Positions 15,000 to 23,755 of a DNA stretch of 40,345 nt are shown one piece after another. Source of the DNA: an uncultured Muribaculaceae bacterium (GTDB lineage Bacteria; Bacteroidota; Bacteroidia; Bacteroidales; Muribaculaceae); NCBI GenBank assembly GCA_910579675.1, contig CAJTUF010000023.1, positions 1 through 40,345 on the forward strand, in the 5' to 3' direction. The translations under genes and the position numbers were made by a program. The notes beneath the pieces are model-generated. The model saw nothing but the letters and a program-made list of their open reading frames with translations, made no database searches and was not told the origin of the DNA. Position 1 is the stretch's first letter; every line of letters begins with the position of its first letter.

Positions 15000-16097
15000 T
15001 TAGTTCTGGATCTGGTTGCCGCGGATCACCATAGTGGTGTCGGCGCCCTCCTTGACCTCTATCTTCAGACCGTCGGAGAGACCGGTGGTGATTCGGCGGC
15101 GCTCATACACGGGTTCGGGGAGGGAGTCGGTCATGACATAGATATAAGTTGTGTCGCCGGCCCATTCGATGGTGCTCTCAGGGATGGCGAGCACATTGTC
15201 GGCGCCAGAGAGGCGTACCCGGGCATTGGCGCTGTAGCCGGCGCGGAGGGCAATTGAGTCGGGGGCATTGATTGCAGCCTTGATCTCGAAAGTATTGGCG
15301 CCGGTGGCTGTCGAGCCTTTGGGAGCTATGTATTCAAGCACGGCTGTGGGTGTGAAGGAGTCGAGCGCACCGATTGTCACCTCCATGGTCATGCCGGGCT
15401 TGAGTAGACCCACTTCGGTTTCGTCGACTTTGCCGAGGAAAATGAGGTCGGTCATATCGGCAATGGTGGCGATGGTTGTTCCGTCGTTGAAGGTGTTGGC
15501 CTGGATCACCGACGAACCCACCTTGACAGGCACATCGAGCACGAGGCCCGAGATGGTGGCTCGCACCATGGTGTTGGCTTCGGAGGCATTGTAGCGCGAC
15601 ACACCCTCGCGCACGATGTTGTAGGAGTCCTGGGCGCTCTCAAGCTCTTTCTCGGCCTGACGGAGAGTGGTCTCGGCGGTCTCATACTCCTCGCGGGCTA
15701 TCACCTTCTTGTCGAAAAGGGTGCGGGCGCGGTCATATTTGGTGCGGGCGTCGGTGAGCTTGATCTGCGCGAGGTCAACTCTGTTCTGAGCCGACGAGAG
15801 CGATGATGCTTCGGGTATGACCTTGATGCGGGCAATGATGTCGCCCTCCTTTACCTTGTCGCCGGGTTCGACGAGAATCTCGGTGATGATGCCTGATATC
15901 TGTGGCTTGATATTGATTTCGTCGCGCGGCTCGATGGTGCCGGTGAGCACTGTGGTGCGCTCAAGGGTGGTGATTTCGGGCGACACATTTTCGTAGACTG
16001 CTTTTTTCTCCCTTGAATTGAGGTAGAGAAATACGAAAGATCCAACGAATATTGCTGCAACAATTATCCACAGCAGAATGCGGAACATTTTTTTCAT
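15000..16097 (-). CDS. Periplasmic adaptor (HlyD/MacA-like membrane-fusion protein)
   Basis: This 365-residue protein has an N-terminal membrane anchor (residues 4-26). A split lipoyl-like domain follows (GTIEPRDEINIKPQISGIITEILVEPGDKVKEGDIIARI), with a coiled-coil hairpin around 95-165, the second lipoyl half (ISGLVLDVPVKVGSSV), and beta-barrel and proximal domains. The ATG at 16097 is chosen because the membrane anchor begins there; the longer frame adds a proline/serine-rich stretch unlike the family. It bridges the inner-membrane MacB-type permeases to TolC. It follows the second permease by 46 bases. Confidence 0.93.
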   Translation of the reverse strand: MKKMFRILLWIIVAAIFVGSFVFLYLNSREKKAVYENVSPEITTLERTTVLTGTIEPRDEINIKPQISGIITEILVEPGDKVKEGDIIARIKVIPEASSLSSAQNRVDLAQIKLTDARTKYDRARTLFDKKVIAREEYETAETTLRQAEKELESAQDSYNIVREGVSRYNASEANTMVRATISGLVLDVPVKVGSSVIQANTFNDGTTIATIADMTDLIFLGKVDETEVGLLKPGMTMEVTIGALDSFTPTAVLEYIAPKGSTATGANTFEIKAAINAPDSIALRAGYSANARVRLSGADNVLAIPESTIEWAGDTTYIYVMTDSLPEPVYERRRITTGLSDGLKIEVKEGADTTMVIRGNQIQN

Positions 16098-16143
16098 TGT
16101 GGTGTATGGAGGGGTGAAAGTGTTATATCTGTTTTGTGATGGA

Positions 16144-17412
16144 TTACTTATCGTTGATGGCCTCGATGGGCTTGATGCGCATGGCCTTGAGGGCGGGGAT
16201 GACACCGGCGGCGGTGCCGAGGATCATGAAGAGCACGAGCACCGTCATGGCCTGGCTGAAGGAGAGGGTAAATCCGGCCTGCCCTGTCACGGGGTCGGCC
16301 GAGGCGGTGTCGACACCCACGAGCACGAGTACGGCCAGCACGATTCCGGCCAGACCGGCGACAGTGGTGAGCACCATGCTCTCGGAGAGGATCTGGACGA
16401 TGATCGAGGAGGGCTTTGCGCCTATCGCACGCCTGATGCCAATCTCGTGGGTGCGCTCCTTGACTATGATCCACATGATATTGCCCACGCCTATTATGCC
16501 GGCCATAAGCGAGCCTATACCCACAAAGAGGGCGAGGATGGTGAGGCCAAGAAACACGTTGCTGATCATGTCAAACATCTCGCTGACATCCATCACCCAT
16601 ATCGCTTCGGTGTCGGCGGGATTGATGGAGTGGACTGAATAGAGCAGGCGCCGCATCTGAGGCACAACCTCCGACACCTTGTAGCCGGGTTTCATGGAGA
16701 AGGTGAAGAAATCGACGCGGTCGCCGGCACCGCTCTCCACCTGACGCATGGTGGGCAGCGGTATGATGGACGCTTCATCTATGCGCCCGCCTATATTTGC
16801 ATCGCCTATCTGCGAGCCAACGCCCACTATCTTGTAGTACACTCCGCGTATGCTTATGTCTTTGCCGAGCATATCTTCATAGGCCACACCGGGCATCAGA
16901 GCCTCGGCCACTTTGGTGCCTATGAAAGTGACCTTGCGGGAGTTGGCGCAATCGGCCTCGTTGATAAACCTTCCGGCACGTATGGCGGGCCGGCTTATGC
17001 GCGCATAGTCGGGCTCCACGCCCATGCTCGATCCTGAGAAGTTTTTGTCGGCATAAGTCATTGTGCCCCAGCTTTGATAGACACCGGTGGCATAGTCGAT
17101 GCCTTTGATGCGCGAGCGCATATTGTCGACATCGGTCTGGTTGAGATACCATCGGCGTCCTTTGTTGAAACCACGGTAGGGGAGGGAGGTGCGGCTGGTC
17201 GACATGGCGCCCATATTGGTGGTGGCGATGCTCGAGAAGTTGCGCATAAGCAATCCCTCAAGGCCGTTGGAGCCGCCCCAGAGGAGGGCGAGCATCATTG
17301 TGCCCCAGAATATGCCGAAAGCTGTGAGGAAAGTGCGGGTCTTGTTTCGGGCGAGGGTGGCGCCAATCTCGCGCCAGTTGTCGATGTCGAAGAGTGATGT
17401 CTGGAGAGCCAT
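16144..17412 (-). CDS. MacB-type ABC transporter permease (second of two)
   Basis: This 422-residue protein has one N-terminal membrane helix after an amphipathic start (LARNKTRTFLTAFGIFWGTMMLALLWGG), a large periplasmic domain (about 45-285) and three C-terminal helices in an FtsX/MacB domain containing ERTHEIGIRRAIGAKPSSI. MacB permeases work as mechanotransmitters, driving periplasmic substrates through TolC. It starts 4 bases after the first permease and is related to it. The companion ATPase is encoded two genes upstream. The two permeases probably form a heterodimer. Substrates of such systems include peptides, toxins and antibiotics; nothing here picks one. Confidence 0.93.
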   Translation of the reverse strand: MALQTSLFDIDNWREIGATLARNKTRTFLTAFGIFWGTMMLALLWGGSNGLEGLLMRNFSSIATTNMGAMSTSRTSLPYRGFNKGRRWYLNQTDVDNMRSRIKGIDYATGVYQSWGTMTYADKNFSGSSMGVEPDYARISRPAIRAGRFINEADCANSRKVTFIGTKVAEALMPGVAYEDMLGKDISIRGVYYKIVGVGSQIGDANIGGRIDEASIIPLPTMRQVESGAGDRVDFFTFSMKPGYKVSEVVPQMRRLLYSVHSINPADTEAIWVMDVSEMFDMISNVFLGLTILALFVGIGSLMAGIIGVGNIMWIIVKERTHEIGIRRAIGAKPSSIIVQILSESMVLTTVAGLAGIVLAVLVLVGVDTASADPVTGQAGFTLSFSQAMTVLVLFMILGTAAGVIPALKAMRIKPIEAINDK

Positions 17413-17416
17413 GATA

Positions 17417-18652
17417 TTATTCGTCGCGGAGCGCTTCTACTGGTTTTACTTTGGTGGCTTTGATGGCGGGGGCGAGGCCTGCGAGAGCGCCTGAGATGAT
17501 GAGCACCACAGTGACCTTGACGGCAATCGACAGATCGACGGTAGGATTCTGGATGGCTTGCCCAATGGTGGCATTCCCCTCGATCAGCTTGGTGGCAACC
17601 TCAGTGAGGGCCATGCCCATCACCACGCCGATGTAGCCGAAGAGGGTGGTGATCACGACGCTCTCGGCCACCACCTGACCCATGATGGATCGCGGCTTGG
17701 CGCCTATGGCCCGCCGGATGCCTATCTCGTGGGTACGCTCGCGCACCGACACAAACATGATGTTGCTCACGCCTATTATGCCCGAGAGCATGGTGAGGAT
17801 TCCGATCACCCATATGGCAATGTCGAGATATCCGAGGCCGGCGCGGCTGGAGAGGTAGGAGGTGAATCGGTTGTAGATCCACACGCCGCCCGAATCGTCG
17901 GGGCTGAAGTTTTTGAGCCGAGCCATGGTGGCGCGCAGATCCTGTTCGAGTTTCTTTCCGTCCTCTTCATCTTTCATGCCGGGGGCGAGCACTGAGAGTC
18001 GCCACACATATCCGTCGCCGTTGTTGGCAATCTGCATGAGGGTGTTGAAGGGCACATAGTTGTCGCGGTCCCAATCGTGTTGGAACACACCTACCACATT
18101 CCATGCGAGGCCCATGCTCTTTACCGTCTGCCCCACGGCATTGTCGGCCGAGCCAAACAGGAGCTCGGCATTCCGTTTCTCCAGCAGCAACGAGCGTCGT
18201 TTCTCGGAGTTGTCGGCGTGGTTGAGGGTGCGTCCGGCTATGATCTTGCATCGGTTGAGGTCGCGCGAGCCGGGGAAGGCACCGTAGAGGCCCTGAGAGG
18301 TATAGTCGGTGGGAGTCTCCACTTTAGCAGTATCGACCGAGAGGGTTGAGTGGACTTCATCGACCATGTCGGGATGTGCGGCCACGATTTCCGGAATGTC
18401 GCGGGCATTGAGCCTTACCCTGCGGCCCTCCTTGAATCCGCCGTGGGCCATGGTGGTGGTGCCGGAGTAGATCTCGATGGTGGCGGAGGTGCTCGACGAC
18501 ATCTGCGACTCAAAAGCGTTGAACACACCTCTCGACATGCTCACGAGAATGATGAGCATGAAAATGCCCCAAGCCACGGAGATGCCGGTGAGGATGGTGC
18601 GCAGACGGTTGTTTGTCAGCGTCTGGCGTATTTCATTGATGAGGTCAAGCAT
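17417..18652 (-). CDS. MacB-type ABC transporter permease (first of two)
   Basis: This 411-residue protein has the same architecture as its downstream neighbour: an N-terminal helix (LRTILTGISVAWGIFMLIILVSMSRG), a periplasmic MacB-like domain and three C-terminal helices with ERTHEIGIRRAIGAKPRSIMGQ. It overlaps the ATPase gene by 8 bases, which implies coupled translation. Together with the second permease it would form the membrane part of a type VII ABC exporter. It is clearly homologous to the second permease, best in the C-terminal domain. Confidence 0.93.
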   Translation of the reverse strand: MLDLINEIRQTLTNNRLRTILTGISVAWGIFMLIILVSMSRGVFNAFESQMSSSTSATIEIYSGTTTMAHGGFKEGRRVRLNARDIPEIVAAHPDMVDEVHSTLSVDTAKVETPTDYTSQGLYGAFPGSRDLNRCKIIAGRTLNHADNSEKRRSLLLEKRNAELLFGSADNAVGQTVKSMGLAWNVVGVFQHDWDRDNYVPFNTLMQIANNGDGYVWRLSVLAPGMKDEEDGKKLEQDLRATMARLKNFSPDDSGGVWIYNRFTSYLSSRAGLGYLDIAIWVIGILTMLSGIIGVSNIMFVSVRERTHEIGIRRAIGAKPRSIMGQVVAESVVITTLFGYIGVVMGMALTEVATKLIEGNATIGQAIQNPTVDLSIAVKVTVVLIISGALAGLAPAIKATKVKPVEALRDE

Positions 18653-19352
18653 CGGGATCGGGGGGTAGGATGATGGAGGAGTTGTCAGGTACTATCAATC
18701 CGTCGGAGATGCGGATGGTGCGTTTGCACTGTGCGGCCACGCCGGGGTCGTGGGTCACTATGACGATTGTCATGCCGTCGTCGTTGAGCTGCCTGAACAC
18801 CTCCATCACCTCGCGTGAGGTCTTTGAGTCGAGGGCACCTGTGGGCTCGTCGGCCAGGATGAGCGATGGCTTGGTGATGAGGGCGCGGGCAATGGCCACG
18901 CGCTGCTTCTGACCGCCCGAGAGCTCGCCGGGGAGGTGGTGGGCACGGTCGGCAAGCCCCATCCTCTCGAGTTGCTCCATGGCGAGGATATTGCGCTTGC
19001 GGCGACCTATTCCCTGATAATAGAGAGGGAGAGCCACATTTTCCTGCGCGTTTTTGTAGCCTATGAGATTGAACGACTGAAACACAAACCCGATGAGGCG
19101 GTTGCGTAGCTCGGCGGCACGGTTTTCTGACAGGTCACGTATCAGAGTGCCATCGAGAGTATATGTGCCGGTGTCGTAGTTGTCGAGTATGCCGAGGATA
19201 TTGAGGAGGGTTGATTTGCCTGAGCCGGATGCCCCCATGATGGCCACGAGCTCTCCGCTCTCTATCTCAAGGTTTATGCCTTTGAGGACATGGAGCGGCA
19301 CCGCGCCGGGGTAGGTTTTGTTTACGTCGGTCAATGATATGATAGATGCCAT
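18645..19352 (-). CDS. ABC exporter ATP-binding protein (MacB/LolD-type)
   Basis: This 235-residue ATPase has Walker A GASGSGKST at 40-48, signature LSGGQ at 144-148, Walker B LILADEP around 164-170 and a VTHDP switch histidine, all intact. The class pairs with FtsX-like permeases, and two such genes follow immediately. The ATG at 19352 is chosen because MASIISLTDVNKTYPG is the normal family start; the longer frame adds nine unconserved residues. It is the first gene of the exporter operon. No exact TAnnTTTG promoter was found upstream; a 9-base variant TAACGTTTG lies on the minus strand near 19450. Confidence 0.95.
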   Translation of the reverse strand: MASIISLTDVNKTYPGAVPLHVLKGINLEIESGELVAIMGASGSGKSTLLNILGILDNYDTGTYTLDGTLIRDLSENRAAELRNRLIGFVFQSFNLIGYKNAQENVALPLYYQGIGRRKRNILAMEQLERMGLADRAHHLPGELSGGQKQRVAIARALITKPSLILADEPTGALDSKTSREVMEVFRQLNDDGMTIVIVTHDPGVAAQCKRTIRISDGLIVPDNSSIILPPDPDA

Positions 19353-19503
19353 AGTCGGGTGATGGATGGATAGGAGCACCCGTGTCTCGGGAACTCTGTT
19401 TTAAAGACGCATCAGGAGGATAAAAGTTACAGATGCGAGGGTTAACAAACGTTAATGGAGCAGTGCGTGCCGCTGTTCTGACCCGGTGAGGTGATAAAAC
19501 AAT

Positions 19504-19535
19504 CTGAGACCTTCGGATGATATGGAAGGTCTCAG
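19504..19535 (-). terminator. Terminator after the polyprenyl synthase gene
   Basis: CTGAGACCTTC (19504-19514) and GAAGGTCTCAG (19525-19535) form a perfect 11-bp stem with a 10-base loop. On the minus strand ATTGTTTTATC follows, a fair T-rich tail, 21 bases after the synthase stop. Confidence 0.8.
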
Positions 19536-19556
19536 GCTTATGGGAGGGTGATGGAA

Positions 19557-20516
19557 TCAGTGGTTGCGTGTGCGTGCCGATAGTGCAAGCTCGGAAAAGA
19601 AATCACGGGCCGAGCGTGAAATCGGTGTTGATGCGAGGGCCTCGATGGCTTCGTCGGTGTATCGGTCGATCAGGCTCCGGCAGCGGGCGGCGAGGTCGAG
19701 TCTGTCGTAGACAGCTTTGACGCGTTCTATCTTATCGGGCGATGGGGCCGTGGTCTCGGCATCGATCACCCCCGATGTGTCCTCGGCCATTGCTGTGATC
19801 CGCAGCCATGTCTTTTTGTCGTTGAGTATGTCGCCGCCTATCTCTTTGCCAAACACTATAGGGTCGCCGTAGGTGTCGAGCAGATCGTCCTGAAGCTGGA
19901 ACGCAAGGCCAAGGCGCTCGCCATAGCGGTAGAAGGCTTTTATGATGTCGCGTGTGGCCCCTGCCATGAGGGCGCCGAGGGCGCAGGCGGCTCCGAGAAG
20001 CACCGAGGTCTTGAGGCGTATCATCATGAGATATTCATCGACGGTCACATCATCGCGCGATTCGAAGTCGAGGTCATATTGCTGTCCTTCGTAGATCTGG
20101 ATTGCGGTGGCGTTGAAAAGCGCGAGGGCGTCGGGCAGGAGAGCCGAGGGGCACCCGTCGGCCAGAAGCGATGTGGCCAGGGTGAGCATGGTGTCGCCGC
20201 TGAGGATGGCTCGCCTTTCATCGAAGCGCACATGCACTGTGGCGCGGCCGCGACGCATATCCGCACGGTCCATCACGTCGTCGTGAAGAAGCGTGAAGTT
20301 GTGAAACATCTCTATTGCCGCAGCCTGATTGATGGCGTTTTCGGCTGGCGCTCCGGCGGCGTCGCAGGCCGCGAGCAGCAGGATGGGTCTGAGCCGCTTG
20401 CCACCCCCTTCGAGGGTGTAGCGTATCGGGAGATAGAGCGAGTCGGGATCTTTTGGCGAAGCGCACTCTTTCAGACGGTTTTCGATAAGAGAGAGGTAAG
20501 CGGCATATTCGCGCAT
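19557..20516 (-). CDS. Polyprenyl (trans-isoprenyl) diphosphate synthase
   Basis: This 319-residue enzyme has the first aspartate-rich motif DDVMD at 79-83 (context LLHDDVMDRADMRRGRATVH) and the second DDLLD at 210-214, plus GGGKRLRP near residue 40. It condenses isopentenyl diphosphate onto an allylic diphosphate to make farnesyl, geranylgeranyl or longer chains, for quinone side chains or cell-wall carrier lipids. Phe74 lies five residues before the first motif, where bulky residues often limit chain length, hinting at a short product; this is only suggestive. It lies 66 bases after the TonB-domain gene, possibly in one transcript. Confidence 0.93.
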   Translation of the reverse strand: MREYAAYLSLIENRLKECASPKDPDSLYLPIRYTLEGGGKRLRPILLLAACDAAGAPAENAINQAAAIEMFHNFTLLHDDVMDRADMRRGRATVHVRFDERRAILSGDTMLTLATSLLADGCPSALLPDALALFNATAIQIYEGQQYDLDFESRDDVTVDEYLMMIRLKTSVLLGAACALGALMAGATRDIIKAFYRYGERLGLAFQLQDDLLDTYGDPIVFGKEIGGDILNDKKTWLRITAMAEDTSGVIDAETTAPSPDKIERVKAVYDRLDLAARCRSLIDRYTDEAIEALASTPISRSARDFFSELALSARTRNH

Positions 20517-20582
20517 GGCGTGTGGATGGTGTGGGTTAGATGGTAAATGAATGGATTGTTGAGCGGTGGGGCAAGGTCGGGC

Positions 20583-21023
20583 TCAGAGGCGGAATGGCAC
20601 CGGGATGAGGCAGTAGGTGTCGACCGGCTCGTCGCCGATAACTCCGGGCTCCCATCGGGGCATCGACTCTATGATTCTTACAGCCTCGCGGTCGAGGCTG
20701 TCCTCTACGCCTTTCACTACTTCGATATGAGAGATGTCGCCGTTGGCTTCGACGATGCAGCTTATGAGCACGCGCCCCTCTATTCCGGCGTCGTAGGCTT
20801 TGGCCGGATAGCGGCGCTCGGAATTGATGAAGCTGTACATCTTGTGGTCGCCGCCCGGAAAGGAAGGGTGGATGTCGACCTCTTCATATAGATACGCGCT
20901 CGCTGTGGCGCCCTGCGATGAGGTCAGAGCCACCGTGCGCCGTCCTTGGGCAGATGCGTGAGGAATGGAGCATACAAAGGCCGCGAGGGCCGGGAGGAGA
21001 ATGGAGAATAAGCGGAGTGACAT
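20583..21023 (-). CDS. Secreted TonB C-terminal-domain protein
   Basis: This 146-residue protein has a signal peptide (MSLRLFSILLPALAAFVCSIPHASA) and a single TonB C-terminal-like domain (about 50-146: PSFPGGDHKMYSFINSERRYPAKAYDAG..., then VLISCIVEANGDISHIEVVKGVEDSLDREAVRII). There is no membrane anchor beyond the signal and no proline-rich spacer, so it is not a working TonB energy transducer. Stand-alone domains of this sort are common in Bacteroidetes and their roles are mostly unknown. The domain resembles the tail of the M56 protein at the window start. The promoter sits so close to the start codon that the mRNA may be nearly leaderless. Confidence 0.85.
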   Translation of the reverse strand: MSLRLFSILLPALAAFVCSIPHASAQGRRTVALTSSQGATASAYLYEEVDIHPSFPGGDHKMYSFINSERRYPAKAYDAGIEGRVLISCIVEANGDISHIEVVKGVEDSLDREAVRIIESMPRWEPGVIGDEPVDTYCLIPVPFRL

Positions 21024-21030
21024 ATTATCG

Positions 21031-21061
21031 CAAAATTAGGCTTTTAGCCCTATACCGACAA
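21031..21061 (-). promoter_or_regulatory. Promoter of the TonB-domain gene, nearly leaderless
   Basis: On the minus strand TAATTTTG (21038-21031) matches the -7 consensus and TTG (21061-21059) lies 20 bases upstream. The start codon begins at 21023, seven bases after the -7 box, so transcription should begin at or next to the ATG. Confidence 0.65.
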
Positions 21062-21103
21062 GCGTTTTTTGAACGCTTATGGAAGTTTTACGTTTATTCA
21101 CAA

Positions 21104-22318
21104 TTAAGAATGTCGGCGCGCTTTGTGAAGATCTGGCAGAAACACTGCAATTATGCCCAGTAGAGGCATATAGGCGCAAAAATCATAGATGGCCTCAATG
21201 CCGTAGATATCGGCAAACTCACCGAGCACTGCCGACGCTATGCCGCCCACTCCGAAAGCGAAGCCGAAAAATAGGCCGGAGATCATGCCGAGTTTGGTGG
21301 GAAGGAGCTCCTGGGCGTAGAGCAGGATGGATGGGAATGCCGACGACAGGATGAAGCCTGCGCAGAAGCTCATCACGGCAGTCAGGGGAAGACCTACATG
21401 GGGCAGGAGGAGGGAGAAGGGCGCGGTGCCGAGGATGGACCCCCAGATCACCACCTTGCGGCCGTAGCGGTCGCCCACGGGACCGCCGATAAGGGTGCCG
21501 GCAGCGGTCGAAACAACGAAGATAAACAGAAAGATCTGCGACTCCGATACCGACACATGAAACTTGTCGATGAGATAAAACGTGTAGTAGCTCGATATGC
21601 TGGCCATATAGACATACTTGGAAAATATGAGCAGCATGATCACAACGATGGTAAAGATGGTGAGACCACGCGAAAGGGGGAGGACGGCGTGGGCCTCCCG
21701 GCGTGCCACGTCGGCCCGCATACGGGCAAGATAGCCGGAATACCAGCGGCATATCGGGCGCATGGTGACGAAGCAGAGCGCTGCCACGACAAGAAACCAC
21801 ATGATGTAGTGGCGGTTGTGGGGCGCTACGATGAGGGCCACCAGCAGCGGGCCTATCGATCCGCCGAAATTGCCCCCGACCTGAAACACCGATTGGGCAA
21901 AGCCTCGGCGCTCATGGCCTGCGAGCGAGGTGATGCGCGATGCCTCGGGATGGAGAGTGGCCGATCCGATGCCAACCATAAATACCGCCACGAGCACCCC
22001 GGCGAGCGAGGAGCTCCAAGCCAGCAGGATGATGCCTACGGTGGTGCAGCACATACCGGCAGGGAGGCTGTAGACAAAGGGCCGCTTGTCAAAAGCATAA
22101 CCCACCACCGGCTGGAATATTGAGGCCGCGAGCTGATATATAAGGGTGATGAGTCCGATCTGTGCAAAGTTGATGCCGAGATCGCTCTTGAGCATAGGGT
22201 AGACGGCGGTGATCACCGACTGGAGAAGATCATTGAGACAGTGGGATGCGCTGAGAGCGAGCAGGACAGGAAAAGCCGGCATGGATGCCATGCGCTTCAG
22301 TTTGGTCGCGACGTTCAT
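21104..22318 (-). CDS. MFS transporter, fosmidomycin-resistance (Fsr) like
   Basis: This 404-residue protein has about 12 membrane segments. The opening LLALSASHCLNDLLQSVITAVYPMLKSDLGINFAQIGLITL closely resembles the Fsr subgroup of the major facilitator family, and GPVGDRYGRK is a clear MFS loop motif. Fsr exports fosmidomycin, an inhibitor of the isoprenoid enzyme DXR, in E. coli; the natural substrate here is unknown. It begins downstream of crcB and is followed by the TonB-domain and polyprenyl synthase genes. The subfamily call is by sequence feel. Confidence 0.85.
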   Translation of the reverse strand: MNVATKLKRMASMPAFPVLLALSASHCLNDLLQSVITAVYPMLKSDLGINFAQIGLITLIYQLAASIFQPVVGYAFDKRPFVYSLPAGMCCTTVGIILLAWSSSLAGVLVAVFMVGIGSATLHPEASRITSLAGHERRGFAQSVFQVGGNFGGSIGPLLVALIVAPHNRHYIMWFLVVAALCFVTMRPICRWYSGYLARMRADVARREAHAVLPLSRGLTIFTIVVIMLLIFSKYVYMASISSYYTFYLIDKFHVSVSESQIFLFIFVVSTAAGTLIGGPVGDRYGRKVVIWGSILGTAPFSLLLPHVGLPLTAVMSFCAGFILSSAFPSILLYAQELLPTKLGMISGLFFGFAFGVGGIASAVLGEFADIYGIEAIYDFCAYMPLLGIIAVFLPDLHKARRHS

Positions 22319-22353
22319 TTCTGCTTTAGGTGATAGAGATGGAAAAACGGCGA

Positions 22354-22361
22354 CAAAATTA
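22354..22361 (-). promoter_or_regulatory. Promoter -7 element for the MFS gene
   Basis: On the minus strand TAATTTTG matches TAnnTTTG, 36 bases before the MFS start codon and just beyond the crcB stop. No clear -33 element is seen. Confidence 0.45.
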
Positions 22362-22369
22362 GTGAATTT

Positions 22370-22756
22370 TCACGACATACGCGCCGACGACAGCGCCACG
22401 CTCCCGAGAAAGCAGGCGCCCAGACCGAGAATGATGCTGGCTGCGACATAGATGAGCGCCAAGGCCGTATAGCCTTGGCGTATCATCCCCAAGATGTCGA
22501 TGCTGAATGTGGAAAAGGTGGTGAATCCGCCACACAATCCCGCTGTGAGGAGCAGTCTCACCTCGGCCGAGAGGGAGTATCTGTCCGAGAGTGTGTAAAA
22601 AAGTCCGATAAGGAAACTGCCTGCGATATTGACAGTAAACGTTGACCATGGGAAATGGCCCGGGGTGATGTGCTGGTGGATCAGGGTCTGGATGCCATAG
22701 CGCATGGCGCTCCCGATGCCCCCGCCCAGAAACACAGCGATAAACAACCTTAGCAT
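22370..22756 (-). CDS. crcB: Fluoride exporter CrcB (Fluc channel)
   Basis: This 128-residue protein has four membrane segments, the conserved start GGGIGSAMRYGIQ and the pore motif GGFTTFSTFSID, both diagnostic of Fluc channels. These form dual-topology dimers that let fluoride out of the cell. Only one crcB is seen here, which fits a homodimer. I see no fluoride riboswitch in the roughly 50 bases upstream. It follows the CMD-cupin gene by 51 bases and may be co-transcribed with it. Confidence 0.94.
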   Translation of the reverse strand: MLRLFIAVFLGGGIGSAMRYGIQTLIHQHITPGHFPWSTFTVNIAGSFLIGLFYTLSDRYSLSAEVRLLLTAGLCGGFTTFSTFSIDILGMIRQGYTALALIYVAASIILGLGACFLGSVALSSARMS

Positions 22757-22807
22757 GTCATCTGTAGAGGTAGATTTATAGAGGGGATATCTGTGAGTCG
22801 GGAGCGG

Positions 22808-23650
22808 TCATTTCAGGATTTCGTAAGCCTCATCGCTTACCGGTTCGCACCACTCGTTGGAAGTCTCAGAGCCGTCGATCTCAACGGCCAGATGTGAAAA
22901 CCAGCTGTCGGCTGCGGCACCATGCCAATGCTTCACGTTGGCCGGGATATGGATCACAGTGCCGGGCAGAATCGCCACGGGGTCCTTTCCCTCTTCCTGA
23001 TACCATCCTCGGCCTCCGACTCCTATAAGCATCTGGCCGCCGCCTGAGGTGGCATGGTGGATGTGCCAGTTGTTCCTGCATCCCGGCTCGAAGGTCACAT
23101 TAAACATCTTGACCTGATCGGTAGACACCGGTGCGAGATAGCTTTGGCCGCTGAAATAGGCGGCATAGGCATCGTTTGGCTCGCCGATAGGAAACATGAG
23201 CTCCTGCTCATGTCGGGCTTTAGCATCGGATGCGTCGGTATCGTTGCGCCAGACCTCGGCAGCTTGACGGAATGCACCCCATGCTTTGGGCCATCCGGCG
23301 TAGAATGCTATCTGAGTAAGTATCTCTGCGATCTCAGTCCTTGTCACACCATTCTTGCGGGCTTCTGTGAGATGGTAGGTGAGCGAGGAGTCAATAATGC
23401 CGCTTGCCACAAGGGCAGTGACAGTGACAACACTGCGGTCGCGCGCCGAGAGTTTGTTGGTGCGGCTCCAAACCTGACCGAACAGCACATCGTCGTTGAG
23501 CTCAGCAAATTTAGGTGCGAAATCGCCGAGCTGGTTGCGGCCGGCAGTCTGGCCCGGATTAACTTCGGTGGGCGTTAGGCGCGTGGGGTTTTCTGAATGG
23601 CTCATGATAAAAGTGGTGAGGATTAAAAGTGAGGTGAGAACTGATCGCAT
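22808..23650 (-). CDS. Exported carboxymuconolactone-decarboxylase/cupin fusion protein
   Basis: This 280-residue protein has a signal peptide (MRSVLTSLLILTTFIMSHS), a carboxymuconolactone decarboxylase-like helical domain (about 45-130; SVVTVTALVASGIIDSSLTYHLTEARKNGVTRTEI) and a cupin domain (about 180-265; metal-site histidines H196, H198, H241, H243, with Gln206 where many cupins have Glu). The CMD part lacks the AhpD CxxC pair, so it is not a thiol peroxidase reductase. The fusion resembles proteins annotated as CMD-cupin in gut Bacteroidetes; its substrate is unknown. ATG 23650 is preferred to the TTG at 23656. Confidence 0.85.
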   Translation of the reverse strand: MRSVLTSLLILTTFIMSHSENPTRLTPTEVNPGQTAGRNQLGDFAPKFAELNDDVLFGQVWSRTNKLSARDRSVVTVTALVASGIIDSSLTYHLTEARKNGVTRTEIAEILTQIAFYAGWPKAWGAFRQAAEVWRNDTDASDAKARHEQELMFPIGEPNDAYAAYFSGQSYLAPVSTDQVKMFNVTFEPGCRNNWHIHHATSGGGQMLIGVGGRGWYQEEGKDPVAILPGTVIHIPANVKHWHGAAADSWFSHLAVEIDGSETSNEWCEPVSDEAYEILK

Positions 23651-23679
23651 GGTCAAAGAGTATGTGATGAATCGTGCTG

Positions 23680-23687
23680 CAAAGTTA
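23680..23687 (-). promoter_or_regulatory. Promoter -7 element for the CMD-cupin gene
   Basis: On the minus strand TAACTTTG matches TAnnTTTG, 29 bases before the ATG. A TTTG lies 17 bases upstream (23708-23705), slightly closer than usual. Confidence 0.55.
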
Positions 23688-23755
23688 CTGCTTTATCTCG
23701 TTCTCAAACCAACCATTATTGCTGATTGTCGGTCCCCATTATCGGGCATATCCTG

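Noticed and set aside
22757..22807. Fluoride riboswitch upstream of crcB
   Set aside because: The gap is only about 50 bases and no crcB-motif pseudoknot pattern could be recognised.
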